In this document: one piece after another, positions 14,645 through 21,204 of the stretch
Layout: each line of letters opens with the position of its first letter
Position numbering within the stretch: the stretch's first letter is position 1
Notes under the pieces: generated by a model
Seen by the model: only the letters and a program-made list of their open reading frames with translations
The model's database searches: none
What the model was told of the DNA's origin: nothing
Made by a program: the position numbers and the translations under genes
IMG/VR virus record: IMGVR_UViG_3300022929_002751
Coordinates: 1 to 35,102 of that record
Length of the DNA: 35,102 bases
Direction: 5' to 3' (one strand)
Origin: a virus

Positions 14645-14677
14645 AAAGGGTTCAGTTTTTACTGGACCCTTTTTTTG
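14645..14677 (+). terminator. Strong intrinsic terminator
   Basis: A 9-bp GGGTTCAGT/ACTGGACCC stem (one GU) extended by AAA/TTT, then eight T. It ends the 14320 transcript. Confidence 0.85.
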
Positions 14678-14681
14678 TGGC

Positions 14682-14689
14682 TATAAGTA
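14682..14689 (+). promoter_or_regulatory. Late promoter TATAAGTA, leaderless spacing
   Basis: One mismatch to TATAAATA, 5 bases before the ATG at 14695, directly after a terminator, so this gene needs its own start site. Confidence 0.6.
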
Positions 14690-14694
14690 ATACT

Positions 14695-15033
14695 ATGTTT
14701 AGAATGTTTACTATGGTCGATATAACAAAGACAGGTGCCCGTCGAGGAGATGATCCTTTTGCTGTAAAACAACAACAAAATTATCTTACAGCCGAGAACA
14801 CAATTAGTATGCGTTCTAATCCTATTATTAAAAACCTAAGTATTGAGCACGACGAGGACATAGATCAAGATATATGGATATTAGATTTTGATTTTGAAAA
14901 TGAAAATGCTCACAGTATTGAAATGCTTGAAAACGATTTTGATCTAATACCTGTTATTCCTATAAACAATTATAATGCTTTTTTGACAAAATCTGGCAAA
15001 ATTAATACATGGTTTGAGATAAATAAAATGTAG
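14695..15033 (+). CDS. Hypothetical late protein, 112 aa
   Basis: The ATG at 14695 is preferred to a GTG at 14677 inside the terminator T-run. The protein begins MFRMFTMVDITKTGARRGDDP, then has an acidic middle (EHDEDIDQDIWILDFDFENE) and a C-terminal NAFLTKSGKINTWFE. This N-terminal pattern is common among marine T4-like phages, where the function is not known. No ribosome site. The insulated promoter and exact spacing make this the cleanest case for leaderless expression. Confidence 0.65.
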   Translation: MFRMFTMVDITKTGARRGDDPFAVKQQQNYLTAENTISMRSNPIIKNLSIEHDEDIDQDIWILDFDFENENAHSIEMLENDFDLIPVIPINNYNAFLTKSGKINTWFEINKM

Positions 15034-15098
15034 AGATACACTTAGGCATTTAATTAGGTAAACGAAAAGGCTATTTCCTGTCGTAAATGGAGTAATTA

Positions 15099-15329
15099 AT
15101 GTCGACATCTCAAATCGAAAAAGAAAGTTTAGAAGCACACGTAGATTTGTGTGCGTTACGCTACGAGCAATTTGAAAAGCGTCTAAGCAGTGTTGAAGGC
15201 AAGCTCGACGGTATTGCTGATCAAATGACAGCAGGGCAACAAAGCCTAGTTAAAGTAATTATTGGTGCTGCTGGCACCATAGTAGCAGGGCTACTATCAA
15301 CTATTGTAGTAATTATTCTACAACTATAA
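15099..15329 (+). CDS. Coiled-coil protein with C-terminal membrane anchor (XhlA/holin-like)
   Basis: A 76-residue protein: heptad-like helix FEKRLSSVEGKLDGIADQM over residues 24-43, then one membrane segment VIIGAAGTIVAGLLSTIVVIIL to the C-terminus. This architecture matches XhlA-type haemolysin/holin-associated proteins. A GGAG site lies before the ATG. A lysis role is plausible but unproven, and it is far from the SleB-type hydrolase gene. Confidence 0.5.
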   Translation: MSTSQIEKESLEAHVDLCALRYEQFEKRLSSVEGKLDGIADQMTAGQQSLVKVIIGAAGTIVAGLLSTIVVIILQL

Positions 15330-15336
15330 ATTTCCT

Positions 15337-15344
15337 GATAAATA
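15337..15344 (+). promoter_or_regulatory. Late promoter GATAAATA, leaderless spacing
   Basis: Five bases before the ATG at 15350; +1 should be the A of the start codon. Confidence 0.65.
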
Positions 15345-15349
15345 ACTTT

Positions 15350-15631
15350 ATGTTGGTAAGAGACTTATATGAAGAACCTGTGATCGAAAAACAGGTATGG
15401 GCACGATCTGGTAAGAAGGTAGTGCGCAAGTATCGTTGCACTACAGGTAGACGCAAAGGACGTGTGGTATCTAAGATGAGTCAATGCTATGCTCCATTAG
15501 ATATTAAGCAAAGTGTAAGATTTAAACAATCAAAACGAAAACTAGGCAATAGGATGTCTCGTAAAGCAAGAAGAACTAAAAGGACAAACCCTGCTAGTAA
15601 AAGATTAAAGCAGTTAAATAAAAGAAGATGA
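15350..15631 (+). CDS. Basic Cys-pair protein (paralogue 1)
   Basis: A 93-residue, very basic protein. Core: QVWARSGKKVVRKYRCTTG, RRKGRVVSKMSQC, with two Cys about 22 residues apart, followed by an Arg/Lys-rich tail ending LNKRR. It is a tandem duplicate of the next gene, sharing VWAR, KYRCT-G, KGRVV-K and a second Cys. High charge suggests DNA or RNA binding, perhaps within the head, but there is no direct evidence. No ribosome site; predicted leaderless. Confidence 0.7.
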   Translation: MLVRDLYEEPVIEKQVWARSGKKVVRKYRCTTGRRKGRVVSKMSQCYAPLDIKQSVRFKQSKRKLGNRMSRKARRTKRTNPASKRLKQLNKRR

Positions 15632-15921
15632 AGTTCAAAGAGATCATAGAAGGCTACACACAGGTATGGGCTCGCAATAACAAAGGTGGAGTCAAGCGTA
15701 AGTACCGTTGTACCAGTGGACCTAAAAAAGGACGAGTGGTAGCAAAGATATCAACTTGTAGCACTCCTGTATCTCAAAGCAAAAGCACAGCACTAAAACG
15801 CACCCGTAGATCAAAAAGCAGTTTACAAAAAGTTAGACGTAAATATACAATGAAAAGACCTACTACCAAAAGAGTATATAAACTAAACAAGACAAGTGTT
15901 AAACCAAAAAGGCGTAGATAA
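15628..15921 (+). CDS. Basic Cys-pair protein (paralogue 2)
   Basis: A 97-residue duplicate of the preceding gene with an added MKFKEIIEGYT start. It keeps VWAR, KRKYRCTSG, KKGRVVAKISTC and a highly basic tail ending KPKRRR. ATG overlaps the previous stop as ATGA. Divergence from its neighbour is strong outside the core, so the duplication is old. Nucleic-acid binding is inferred from charge. Confidence 0.7.
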   Translation: MKFKEIIEGYTQVWARNNKGGVKRKYRCTSGPKKGRVVAKISTCSTPVSQSKSTALKRTRRSKSSLQKVRRKYTMKRPTTKRVYKLNKTSVKPKRRR

Positions 15922-16454
15922 TGAGATTCGAAGAGTTCACAACTGAAGAAGAAAGAATGGATGAAATCCTTCCTCTCATTCCTGCTATTGCTGGCGGCGT
16001 AGCAAGAGCAGCAGTTGGAGGCGTAGGTAGACTTGCCGGCAAAGCAGCTTTAGGATTAGGTAAAGCAGCAGCAAGAGGCGTAGGCAAAGCAGCAAAAACA
16101 ATTGGTAAAGCAGCAGTAGCACCAATTGTAAATAGAAAAAAAGACGATGAACCAGAACCAACTAATCCAAATGACACAGTAGGTACACAACCTACTACAC
16201 AAGAACCAGCAATTCCAGCACAAAAGACAGGCGCGGCTCCAGCCACACAAGGTGCTGAACCAATGGAGCCACAAAAACTTATCAAAGGTAAAGATGTAGA
16301 ATTACCAACCAAAACCCAGGGCGGACTAGAAAAATACACTGTAACATCTACAGATGGCAAAACAGTAACTATTAAAAAGAAAAATGCTATGAAGGGCGAA
16401 CCAGAGCTCAAATATAGCCAAAAAGATTTTGATAATATGGTATCCGCAAAATGA
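15921..16454 (+). CDS. Ala/Gly-rich protein with amphipathic N-terminus
   Basis: A 177-residue protein. Residues 15-70 are an Ala/Gly/Lys-rich repeat-like run (GGVARAAVGGVGRLAGKAA, KAAARGVGKAAKTIGKAA) of low complexity, able to form membrane-active helices. A Pro/Thr-rich linker follows, then a C-terminal acidic/Lys domain (GLEKYTVTSTDGKTVTIKK). Possibly a virion protein ejected with DNA. Start codon overlaps the previous stop as TAATG. Confidence 0.6.
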   Translation: MRFEEFTTEEERMDEILPLIPAIAGGVARAAVGGVGRLAGKAALGLGKAAARGVGKAAKTIGKAAVAPIVNRKKDDEPEPTNPNDTVGTQPTTQEPAIPAQKTGAAPATQGAEPMEPQKLIKGKDVELPTKTQGGLEKYTVTSTDGKTVTIKKKNAMKGEPELKYSQKDFDNMVSAK

Positions 16455-16657
16455 AGTTAAACGAACTAATAACAGATTTTGAAATCTTTATAACCAATGA
16501 AGAGAAACAGTTGGTTGACAAGATAACAAATCCGTGTTATATTGATATTTTTACTGAACGTGAATTACAAGTAATTGACAATCTTGTTCGTAAAAGTATT
16601 TTGTCAAAAGTCAACTACAAGGGAACAATTTTGGTGGTAGGAAATGAAAAGCCTTAG
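16451..16657 (+). CDS. Small hypothetical protein, 68 aa
   Basis: A soluble 68-residue protein (NELITDFEIFITNEEKQLVDKI, then RELQVIDNLVRKSIL). It overlaps both neighbours (ATGA at its start, 14 bases at its end), typical of a translationally coupled late operon. Not recognised. A two-helix, possibly coiled dimer is likely. Confidence 0.65.
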   Translation: MKLNELITDFEIFITNEEKQLVDKITNPCYIDIFTERELQVIDNLVRKSILSKVNYKGTILVVGNEKP

Positions 16658-17072
16658 CAGCACAGCAACAGAACTAGAAACATTAATTAACAAAGTATTG
16701 CCACAATACAAGTTACCCTATAAGAATGGGCGTAATGTTGTTATTGGTACCATGCTAGTGCGTCCTAGTAAAAAACATGGCTTTGTTATTATTGATAGAA
16801 AAAACAATTCTACTGTAGATGTAGCATTTACTAAAGCAGGAGCAATAGCACTAGCAAAATGCTATGACGAAGATGGAAATAATAATTCACAGTTAAAAAA
16901 GTATGATCAAGATGCCAATAAACATCTTTGTGATACTATATTTTTTAGGAATATTATGAATAAAAGCAAAGATGATGATAAGATAGAAATAGCAGAAACT
17001 AGATTTGAAATTAGTATGATGGCATTTGAACAAATATCTAATCGTCTAGAATCTTATATTATGAAAGTTTAA
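16644..17072 (+). CDS. Hypothetical protein, 142 aa
   Basis: Mixed alpha/beta protein. Central part GRNVVIGTMLVRPSKKHGFVIIDRKN contains beta strands; the C-terminus has a long helix (IEIAETRFEISMMAFEQISNRLESYI). TAGGA precedes the ATG. Similar proteins lie in the late region of marine myoviruses. No motif assigns a function. Confidence 0.65.
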   Translation: MKSLSSTATELETLINKVLPQYKLPYKNGRNVVIGTMLVRPSKKHGFVIIDRKNNSTVDVAFTKAGAIALAKCYDEDGNNNSQLKKYDQDANKHLCDTIFFRNIMNKSKDDDKIEIAETRFEISMMAFEQISNRLESYIMKV

Positions 17073-17073
17073 T

Positions 17074-17081
17074 GATAAATA
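17074..17081 (+). promoter_or_regulatory. Late promoter GATAAATA
   Basis: Precedes the ATG at 17109 by 27 bases, overlapping the end of the preceding gene. Confidence 0.6.
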
Positions 17082-17108
17082 ATATTAAACAAACCCAGGA
17101 AAGAAAAC

Positions 17109-17873
17109 ATGAACATTTCAGAATTCGCACAACCAGTAACATCAAAAACTCTTAATGAAAGTTTGGCCAAACGTTTTGGTAAAAAAATTAACCTAGAGAG
17201 TTATACTTTAGAACAATTACAGAACGCACGTAATAAAATTCGTACACAACTTAGTCAAGTTGAAACAAACGAAAGTTTTGATGCTGTTCACAATGAAACA
17301 TATCAAAAAACAAAATTGATGCTTGACGTATTAAACGCTGAAATAAGTGAGCGTGGACATGTTGAAATTGAAGAGTCACAAATTGTTGAAGGTGCTGAAG
17401 ATCATGCTGAATTGGTTATGGCAGCAAAAGAAATGGTTGACCGTCTAACTGGGTGGATGGAAGACACAGCTGAAATGCAAACTGAAAGCATGTTAGAACT
17501 AGCAGATGCTATCCGTGATGAAATGGGTGCTGAAGCAAGTGAAGCATTTACAAATACAGTAAAGCCTGGACTGGATCAATTATACACAGCAATGGAATCA
17601 ACACGTGAAGCTTTAACAAGTGGCGTAGCTCAAATCACAGGTGACGAAAACGCAATGCCAACTATGGGCGATGACGACATGGGTATGGGTGGTGACATGG
17701 ATGATATGGATATGGAGCCAACTCTTGATGCTGAACCGACAGATGATATCGAAGGCGATGATGACTTTGGAGCAGATGCTGCCGCAGCAGGTGGTGAAGA
17801 GCCAGAAGAAAGAGCCAAGCGTGAGAGCGTTGATCCTCGCAAGCTAGGCAAAATGCTTTCAAAAAAAAAGTAA
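17109..17873 (+). CDS. Acidic coiled-coil late protein (scaffold-like), with -1 frameshift site at its end
   Basis: A 254-residue protein. Long helices with heptads (YTLEQLQNARNKIRTQLSQVE) fill the first half, and the region near residues 180-225 is a Met/Asp/Glu-rich acidic tract; it ends SVDPRKLGKMLSKKK. Shape and composition recall prohead core/scaffold proteins, but no homologue is proven. The final codons TCA AAA AAA AAG TAA hold the heptamer A-AAA-AAG. A -1 slip leads into an open frame without a stop to 18187. The ribosome site is AGGAAAG. Confidence 0.65.
   Translation: MNISEFAQPVTSKTLNESLAKRFGKKINLESYTLEQLQNARNKIRTQLSQVETNESFDAVHNETYQKTKLMLDVLNAEISERGHVEIEESQIVEGAEDHAELVMAAKEMVDRLTGWMEDTAEMQTESMLELADAIRDEMGAEASEAFTNTVKPGLDQLYTAMESTREALTSGVAQITGDENAMPTMGDDDMGMGGDMDDMDMEPTLDAEPTDDIEGDDDFGADAAAAGGEEPEERAKRESVDPRKLGKMLSKKK
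17864..17870 (+). promoter_or_regulatory. Slippery heptamer A-AAA-AAG
   Basis: In the zero frame the codons are AAA AAG directly before TAA, which is the classic dnaX-type -1 slip site. The run has nine A in all, so an assembly indel is an alternative. Confidence 0.5.
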
Positions 17874-18187
17874 CTGAAGCAGTAACAACTGATAAACTTT
17901 ATCAAGTGTTAACTCTATTGAAAGATAGAGGCATGAATGAATTTACTCTTGAACAACTTAATCAATATATGATGAACATAGGCCGTGAGCAGTTTGACTA
18001 TGAAACGCTCAAGGCAGCATATGACAGCGATCCTAGAATCAATGAAATTATCAAAGACTTTACACAAGATACTATCGAATTGAAAACAAGCGAAGTTGAC
18101 GATTTAAAGTTAAAGAAGAAGCGCAGAGATAAGAACAAAGTTAGCACAATGGCAAAGAAAGCAACTGATGTTGGCGATAAACTATAG
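17871..18187 (+). CDS. -1 frame extension of the acidic late protein
   Basis: A frame open from before the slip site to 18187, encoding after the slip VTEAVTTDKLYQVLTLLKD, then MNEFTLEQLNQYMMNIGRE, YETLKAAYDSDPRINEIIKDF and a Lys-rich tail. Independent starts are GTG 17906 and ATG 17933, but neither has a good ribosome site. The residues between slip site and GTG look protein-like and continue the helical pattern. So either frameshift fusion, a gene split by an indel, or weak independent translation. It is all-helical and not recognised. Confidence 0.55.
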
Positions 18188-18188
18188 G

Positions 18189-18217
18189 TTGACTTCTGGA
18201 CCTGATCCAATTATAAT
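18189..18217 (+). promoter_or_regulatory. Sigma70 promoter TTGACT-17-TATAAT, leaderless spacing
   Basis: The -10 ends 6 bases before the ATG at 18224, so +1 should be at the start codon. An early-type promoter for the nuclease. Confidence 0.75.
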
Positions 18218-18223
18218 ATAAAC

Positions 18224-18904
18224 ATGACATTGATAAACCCTAAGTACACCTATGCTAAACTCAAACGTGTTGAAGTAGGTGGTAAGCGCCGTTATGAAAC
18301 TCCAGGCGGTCCTCCAGTAGCAAGTGTTACAACTATACTAGGCGAGACTAAAGACAAGACACACCTTATCGAATGGCGCCGTAGAGTAGGTGAAAAGAAA
18401 GCACAAGAAATTACAACTGAAGCAGCAGGTGTAGGCACAAGGATGCACCACTACTTAGAAAAGTATGTTGAAACAGGAGAATGGCCACAACCTGGTAGTA
18501 ATCCTTATGCTCAACAAGCACACATGATGGCTACACAAATTAAAACAAGTGCTATGGATGATGTAGATGAAATATGGGGCAGTGAAGTGCCATTGTATGT
18601 TCCACAAATGTATGCGGGTACAACTGACCTTGTAGGAGTTTACAAAGGACAGCCTTGTATAATGGACTTTAAACAAACTAACAAGCCTAAGAAACTTGAG
18701 TGGGTTGAGGATTACTTTCTACAACTAACAGCATATGCTATTGCTCACAACGAAGTACACGGCACTAATATACGTGAAGGACATATCTTTATGTGTAGTA
18801 GGGCAGGTGAATACCAGCAGTTTGATATTTGGCCACACGAGTTTGACGAGTGGGAGCAGGAGTGGTGGAAGCGTGTCTATCAATACTATGAGAAGTTTGG
18901 CTAA
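18224..18904 (+). CDS. PD-(D/E)XK family nuclease
   Basis: A 226-residue RecB-like nuclease. Motifs: GVGTRMHHYLEKYVE near residue 70, AGTTDLVGVYKGQPCIMDFKQTNKPKK near residue 130, where D in GTTDLV and D-x-K in MDFKQ form the PD-(D/E)XK metal site, followed by YFLQLTAYAIAHNE (motif QLxxY). It cuts DNA in replication, recombination or host DNA breakdown. It has a strong sigma70-type promoter and predicted leaderless start, so it may be made early, unlike its late neighbours. Confidence 0.85.
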   Translation: MTLINPKYTYAKLKRVEVGGKRRYETPGGPPVASVTTILGETKDKTHLIEWRRRVGEKKAQEITTEAAGVGTRMHHYLEKYVETGEWPQPGSNPYAQQAHMMATQIKTSAMDDVDEIWGSEVPLYVPQMYAGTTDLVGVYKGQPCIMDFKQTNKPKKLEWVEDYFLQLTAYAIAHNEVHGTNIREGHIFMCSRAGEYQQFDIWPHEFDEWEQEWWKRVYQYYEKFG

Positions 18905-18907
18905 ATA
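18900..18907 (+). promoter_or_regulatory. Late promoter GCTAAATA
   Basis: Overlaps the nuclease stop; starts the tail fibre transcript about 20 bases before its ATG. Confidence 0.6.
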
Positions 18908-18933
18908 TATAAAAGATCCTTAGGAGTTTTATA

Positions 18934-20751
18934 ATGGCCGTTGTACAGATTTCTCGTATACAGAACAGACGTGGTAGAGAATTAACAGATGTTGGTATTC
19001 CACAATTAGCATCAGGTGAGATTGGATGGGCAATCGACACACAAAAGATGTATATTGGTAATGGATCAGTATCTGAAGGAGCGCCTGCTGTAGGCAATAC
19101 AGAAATACTCACAGAGTTTTCAGACATATTCAGTTTAGCTGATACTTACACATATAAGAAAACAAGTAACATTTGGGGAAGTACATCTCAACATACTCAA
19201 ACATTACTATCTAAGTTAGATCAAACTGTTACAGTAAAAGACTTTGGTGCGGTAGGAGACGGGCTTGGTACTGATGATACTCCAGCATTCCAAGCAGCAA
19301 TTGATTCATTATATATTAGAGCATTAGTAGCAGGCGATAAGGCAGTGTTGAATGTTCCTCCAGGAGAATACTTTTTACAAGACACAGTCTATCTTCCTCC
19401 ACTGGTAAGTTTAAAAGGCTCAGGTGTAGATAAGACAATACTATATAACGCACTTGATTTTGACACTGTCTCGTCTGCTCGCAAACCAATGTTTAGAACA
19501 GTTAATGGTAACGCTCAACCTGGAGTTTACACAGGCTTAGCAGACACAGTGTCTGTGACAGCAGCAAATACAACACAAGCTCGTCATATCTATATTGAAG
19601 ACATGTCGCTCAATAATAACAGAGCGTCCGAAGTCTTTGTTTTAGATGAATGTGCTAGAAGCACATTTAGAAATTTAAAAATTACAGGAAAATGGCCAGA
19701 AGGGCAAGGTTCAGGGTTTGGCGGCGCAGACTATGGAAACGCTAGTGAAGCAGATATATGTGCTTTTGAATTTATCGGGACTTCAAACGCACAATGTATT
19801 GAGAACCGTTTTGAAAACGTAATGATAAGAAATGTTTATGCTGCCTGTCGAAGCACTCATGATTCCAATAAAAACATTTTTAAAAACGTAGATGTTAATA
19901 CTACGGCTGTAGGATTCCAATGGGGTATAGGAAGTTTAGCACCATTAGATGGTTTCTCAACAGGTCCTAGTTCTAATATTATCGAAGATTGTAAATTTGA
20001 TTTAGTGAGTCAAATTGGTATAGAAATAGAAAACGGTGAATATAATAAAATTAAAAATAGTTATTTTTACACAGTTGGCAATACTAGTGGTGATGCTTTA
20101 GGCGGTAATGACTCGAATCCAGACAATCCAACTGGTTTTGGTTCAGAGGCGTTAGCATCTCACAATATTATTTTGTTTACCAATAATTTTACAAATACTA
20201 GCGAAAATAATTATTTTCAAAGAACGGCTCAACTGAGTCCTCATAGAAGTTCAGGAGATAGCACTATTCTTGATCCTTTTCTACTTACGGATTATATTGC
20301 CGAAGTCGGCGGCAAAGTAAACTACACAAACTACAACCAAACTGAACGTCCTATTGGTTACACATTAAATGATGTAGGCGATGATACGGTTGACATTATA
20401 AAATTGCCGTGCTATAATGATGGTACTGTTACACTTTATTACCAATATGAAGGTGAGAGAGTAAATGGTACAGATCCAGACTTATACATTAGACAAGCAG
20501 GTACAATGGAATTACATTTTTTAGAAGGTGATAGCCAATTAACAGTTTCGCAGGACTTTACGTTCCAAGGTGATGCTGCTTATAGTGATCCTAATTTTGC
20601 GTTCTCGGCTCTTTTAGATGAGATAGAATCAAACCCAGGCCAACGTAGTATTATTATACAATGTAAAAATTTATTTCCAAGTACAAATGACAAGTTTAAT
20701 TGGTATTATAGTGTGAAATCTAGTAACTCAACAACTGACATAAATCCTTAA
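18934..20751 (+). CDS. Tail fibre/spike with pectate-lyase-type beta-helix
   Basis: A 605-residue protein. The N-terminal virion-attachment block (QISRIQNRRG, IPQLASGEIGWAIDTQ, MYIGNG) is typical of marine myovirus fibres. From residue 100 there is a pectate_lyase_3 start VTVKDFGAVGDGLGTDDTPAFQ, then repeating Asn-rich rungs (NNRASEVF, ENRFENVMIRNV, NKNIFKNVDV, YNKIKNSYF) of a right-handed beta-helix. C-terminal part is beta-rich. It likely binds or cleaves a host surface polysaccharide. AGGAG lies before the ATG. Confidence 0.85.
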   Translation: MAVVQISRIQNRRGRELTDVGIPQLASGEIGWAIDTQKMYIGNGSVSEGAPAVGNTEILTEFSDIFSLADTYTYKKTSNIWGSTSQHTQTLLSKLDQTVTVKDFGAVGDGLGTDDTPAFQAAIDSLYIRALVAGDKAVLNVPPGEYFLQDTVYLPPLVSLKGSGVDKTILYNALDFDTVSSARKPMFRTVNGNAQPGVYTGLADTVSVTAANTTQARHIYIEDMSLNNNRASEVFVLDECARSTFRNLKITGKWPEGQGSGFGGADYGNASEADICAFEFIGTSNAQCIENRFENVMIRNVYAACRSTHDSNKNIFKNVDVNTTAVGFQWGIGSLAPLDGFSTGPSSNIIEDCKFDLVSQIGIEIENGEYNKIKNSYFYTVGNTSGDALGGNDSNPDNPTGFGSEALASHNIILFTNNFTNTSENNYFQRTAQLSPHRSSGDSTILDPFLLTDYIAEVGGKVNYTNYNQTERPIGYTLNDVGDDTVDIIKLPCYNDGTVTLYYQYEGERVNGTDPDLYIRQAGTMELHFLEGDSQLTVSQDFTFQGDAAYSDPNFAFSALLDEIESNPGQRSIIIQCKNLFPSTNDKFNWYYSVKSSNSTTDINP

Positions 20752-20754
20752 TAC

Positions 20755-21180
20755 ATGTTTGATAAAAACCCTGAGGATCGGCTTCGTGCCTGGTCTGATT
20801 TTAGAAATAATTTAGAGAGCGAGCCTGACCCTTTTACATGTGCGGTCAAATTATATAATATGGCTCCTCTTTCAGCATACAGCATTGACCCAGATAGTCC
20901 TAATAGCTGGCCTAATCCTTGGGAATTATTAAATGAAAACGAGTATGATGAACTGGGATATATACTTGGTATTGGATACACTTTAGGGTTAACTGATCGT
21001 TTTTCTGAGTGTCCAATTGAGATACATATAACACAAGACAAAGAGAAATCCCGCCAGTATTATTTGTTACACATAGATGATAAAGTTATTGGATTCGATA
21101 GACAGGGTCCTGTTTGCCGCAAAGAATTACCGACCACACTTTTTGTCGAATCAATACATAAGCTACGGCTTGACTACTAA
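20755..21180 (+). CDS. Hypothetical protein, 141 aa
   Basis: A soluble acidic protein (NPEDRLRAWSDFRNNLESEPDP, NPWELLNENEYDELGYILG). It begins 3 bases after the tail fibre stop with no clear ribosome site. The C-terminal half is beta-rich (QYYLLHIDDKVIGFDRQG). Sits between fibre and nrdA. Not recognised; a fibre chaperone is possible from position only. Confidence 0.6.
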   Translation: MFDKNPEDRLRAWSDFRNNLESEPDPFTCAVKLYNMAPLSAYSIDPDSPNSWPNPWELLNENEYDELGYILGIGYTLGLTDRFSECPIEIHITQDKEKSRQYYLLHIDDKVIGFDRQGPVCRKELPTTLFVESIHKLRLDY

Positions 21181-21183
21181 ATA
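21176..21183 (+). promoter_or_regulatory. Late-type promoter ACTAAATA ahead of nrdA
   Basis: Overlaps the previous stop codon, 21 bases before the nrdA ATG. Confidence 0.5.
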
Positions 21184-21204
21184 GAAATTAAAAAGGATAA
21201 GATA

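Noticed and set aside
15899-16411. Minus-strand ORF of 170 codons
   Set aside because: Mirror of the Ala/Gly-rich plus-strand protein; low complexity makes a long antisense frame likely.
17630-17905. Three alternative frames (both strands) in the acidic tract
   Set aside because: Arise from the repetitive GAT/GGT/ATG composition of the Met/Asp-rich segment.
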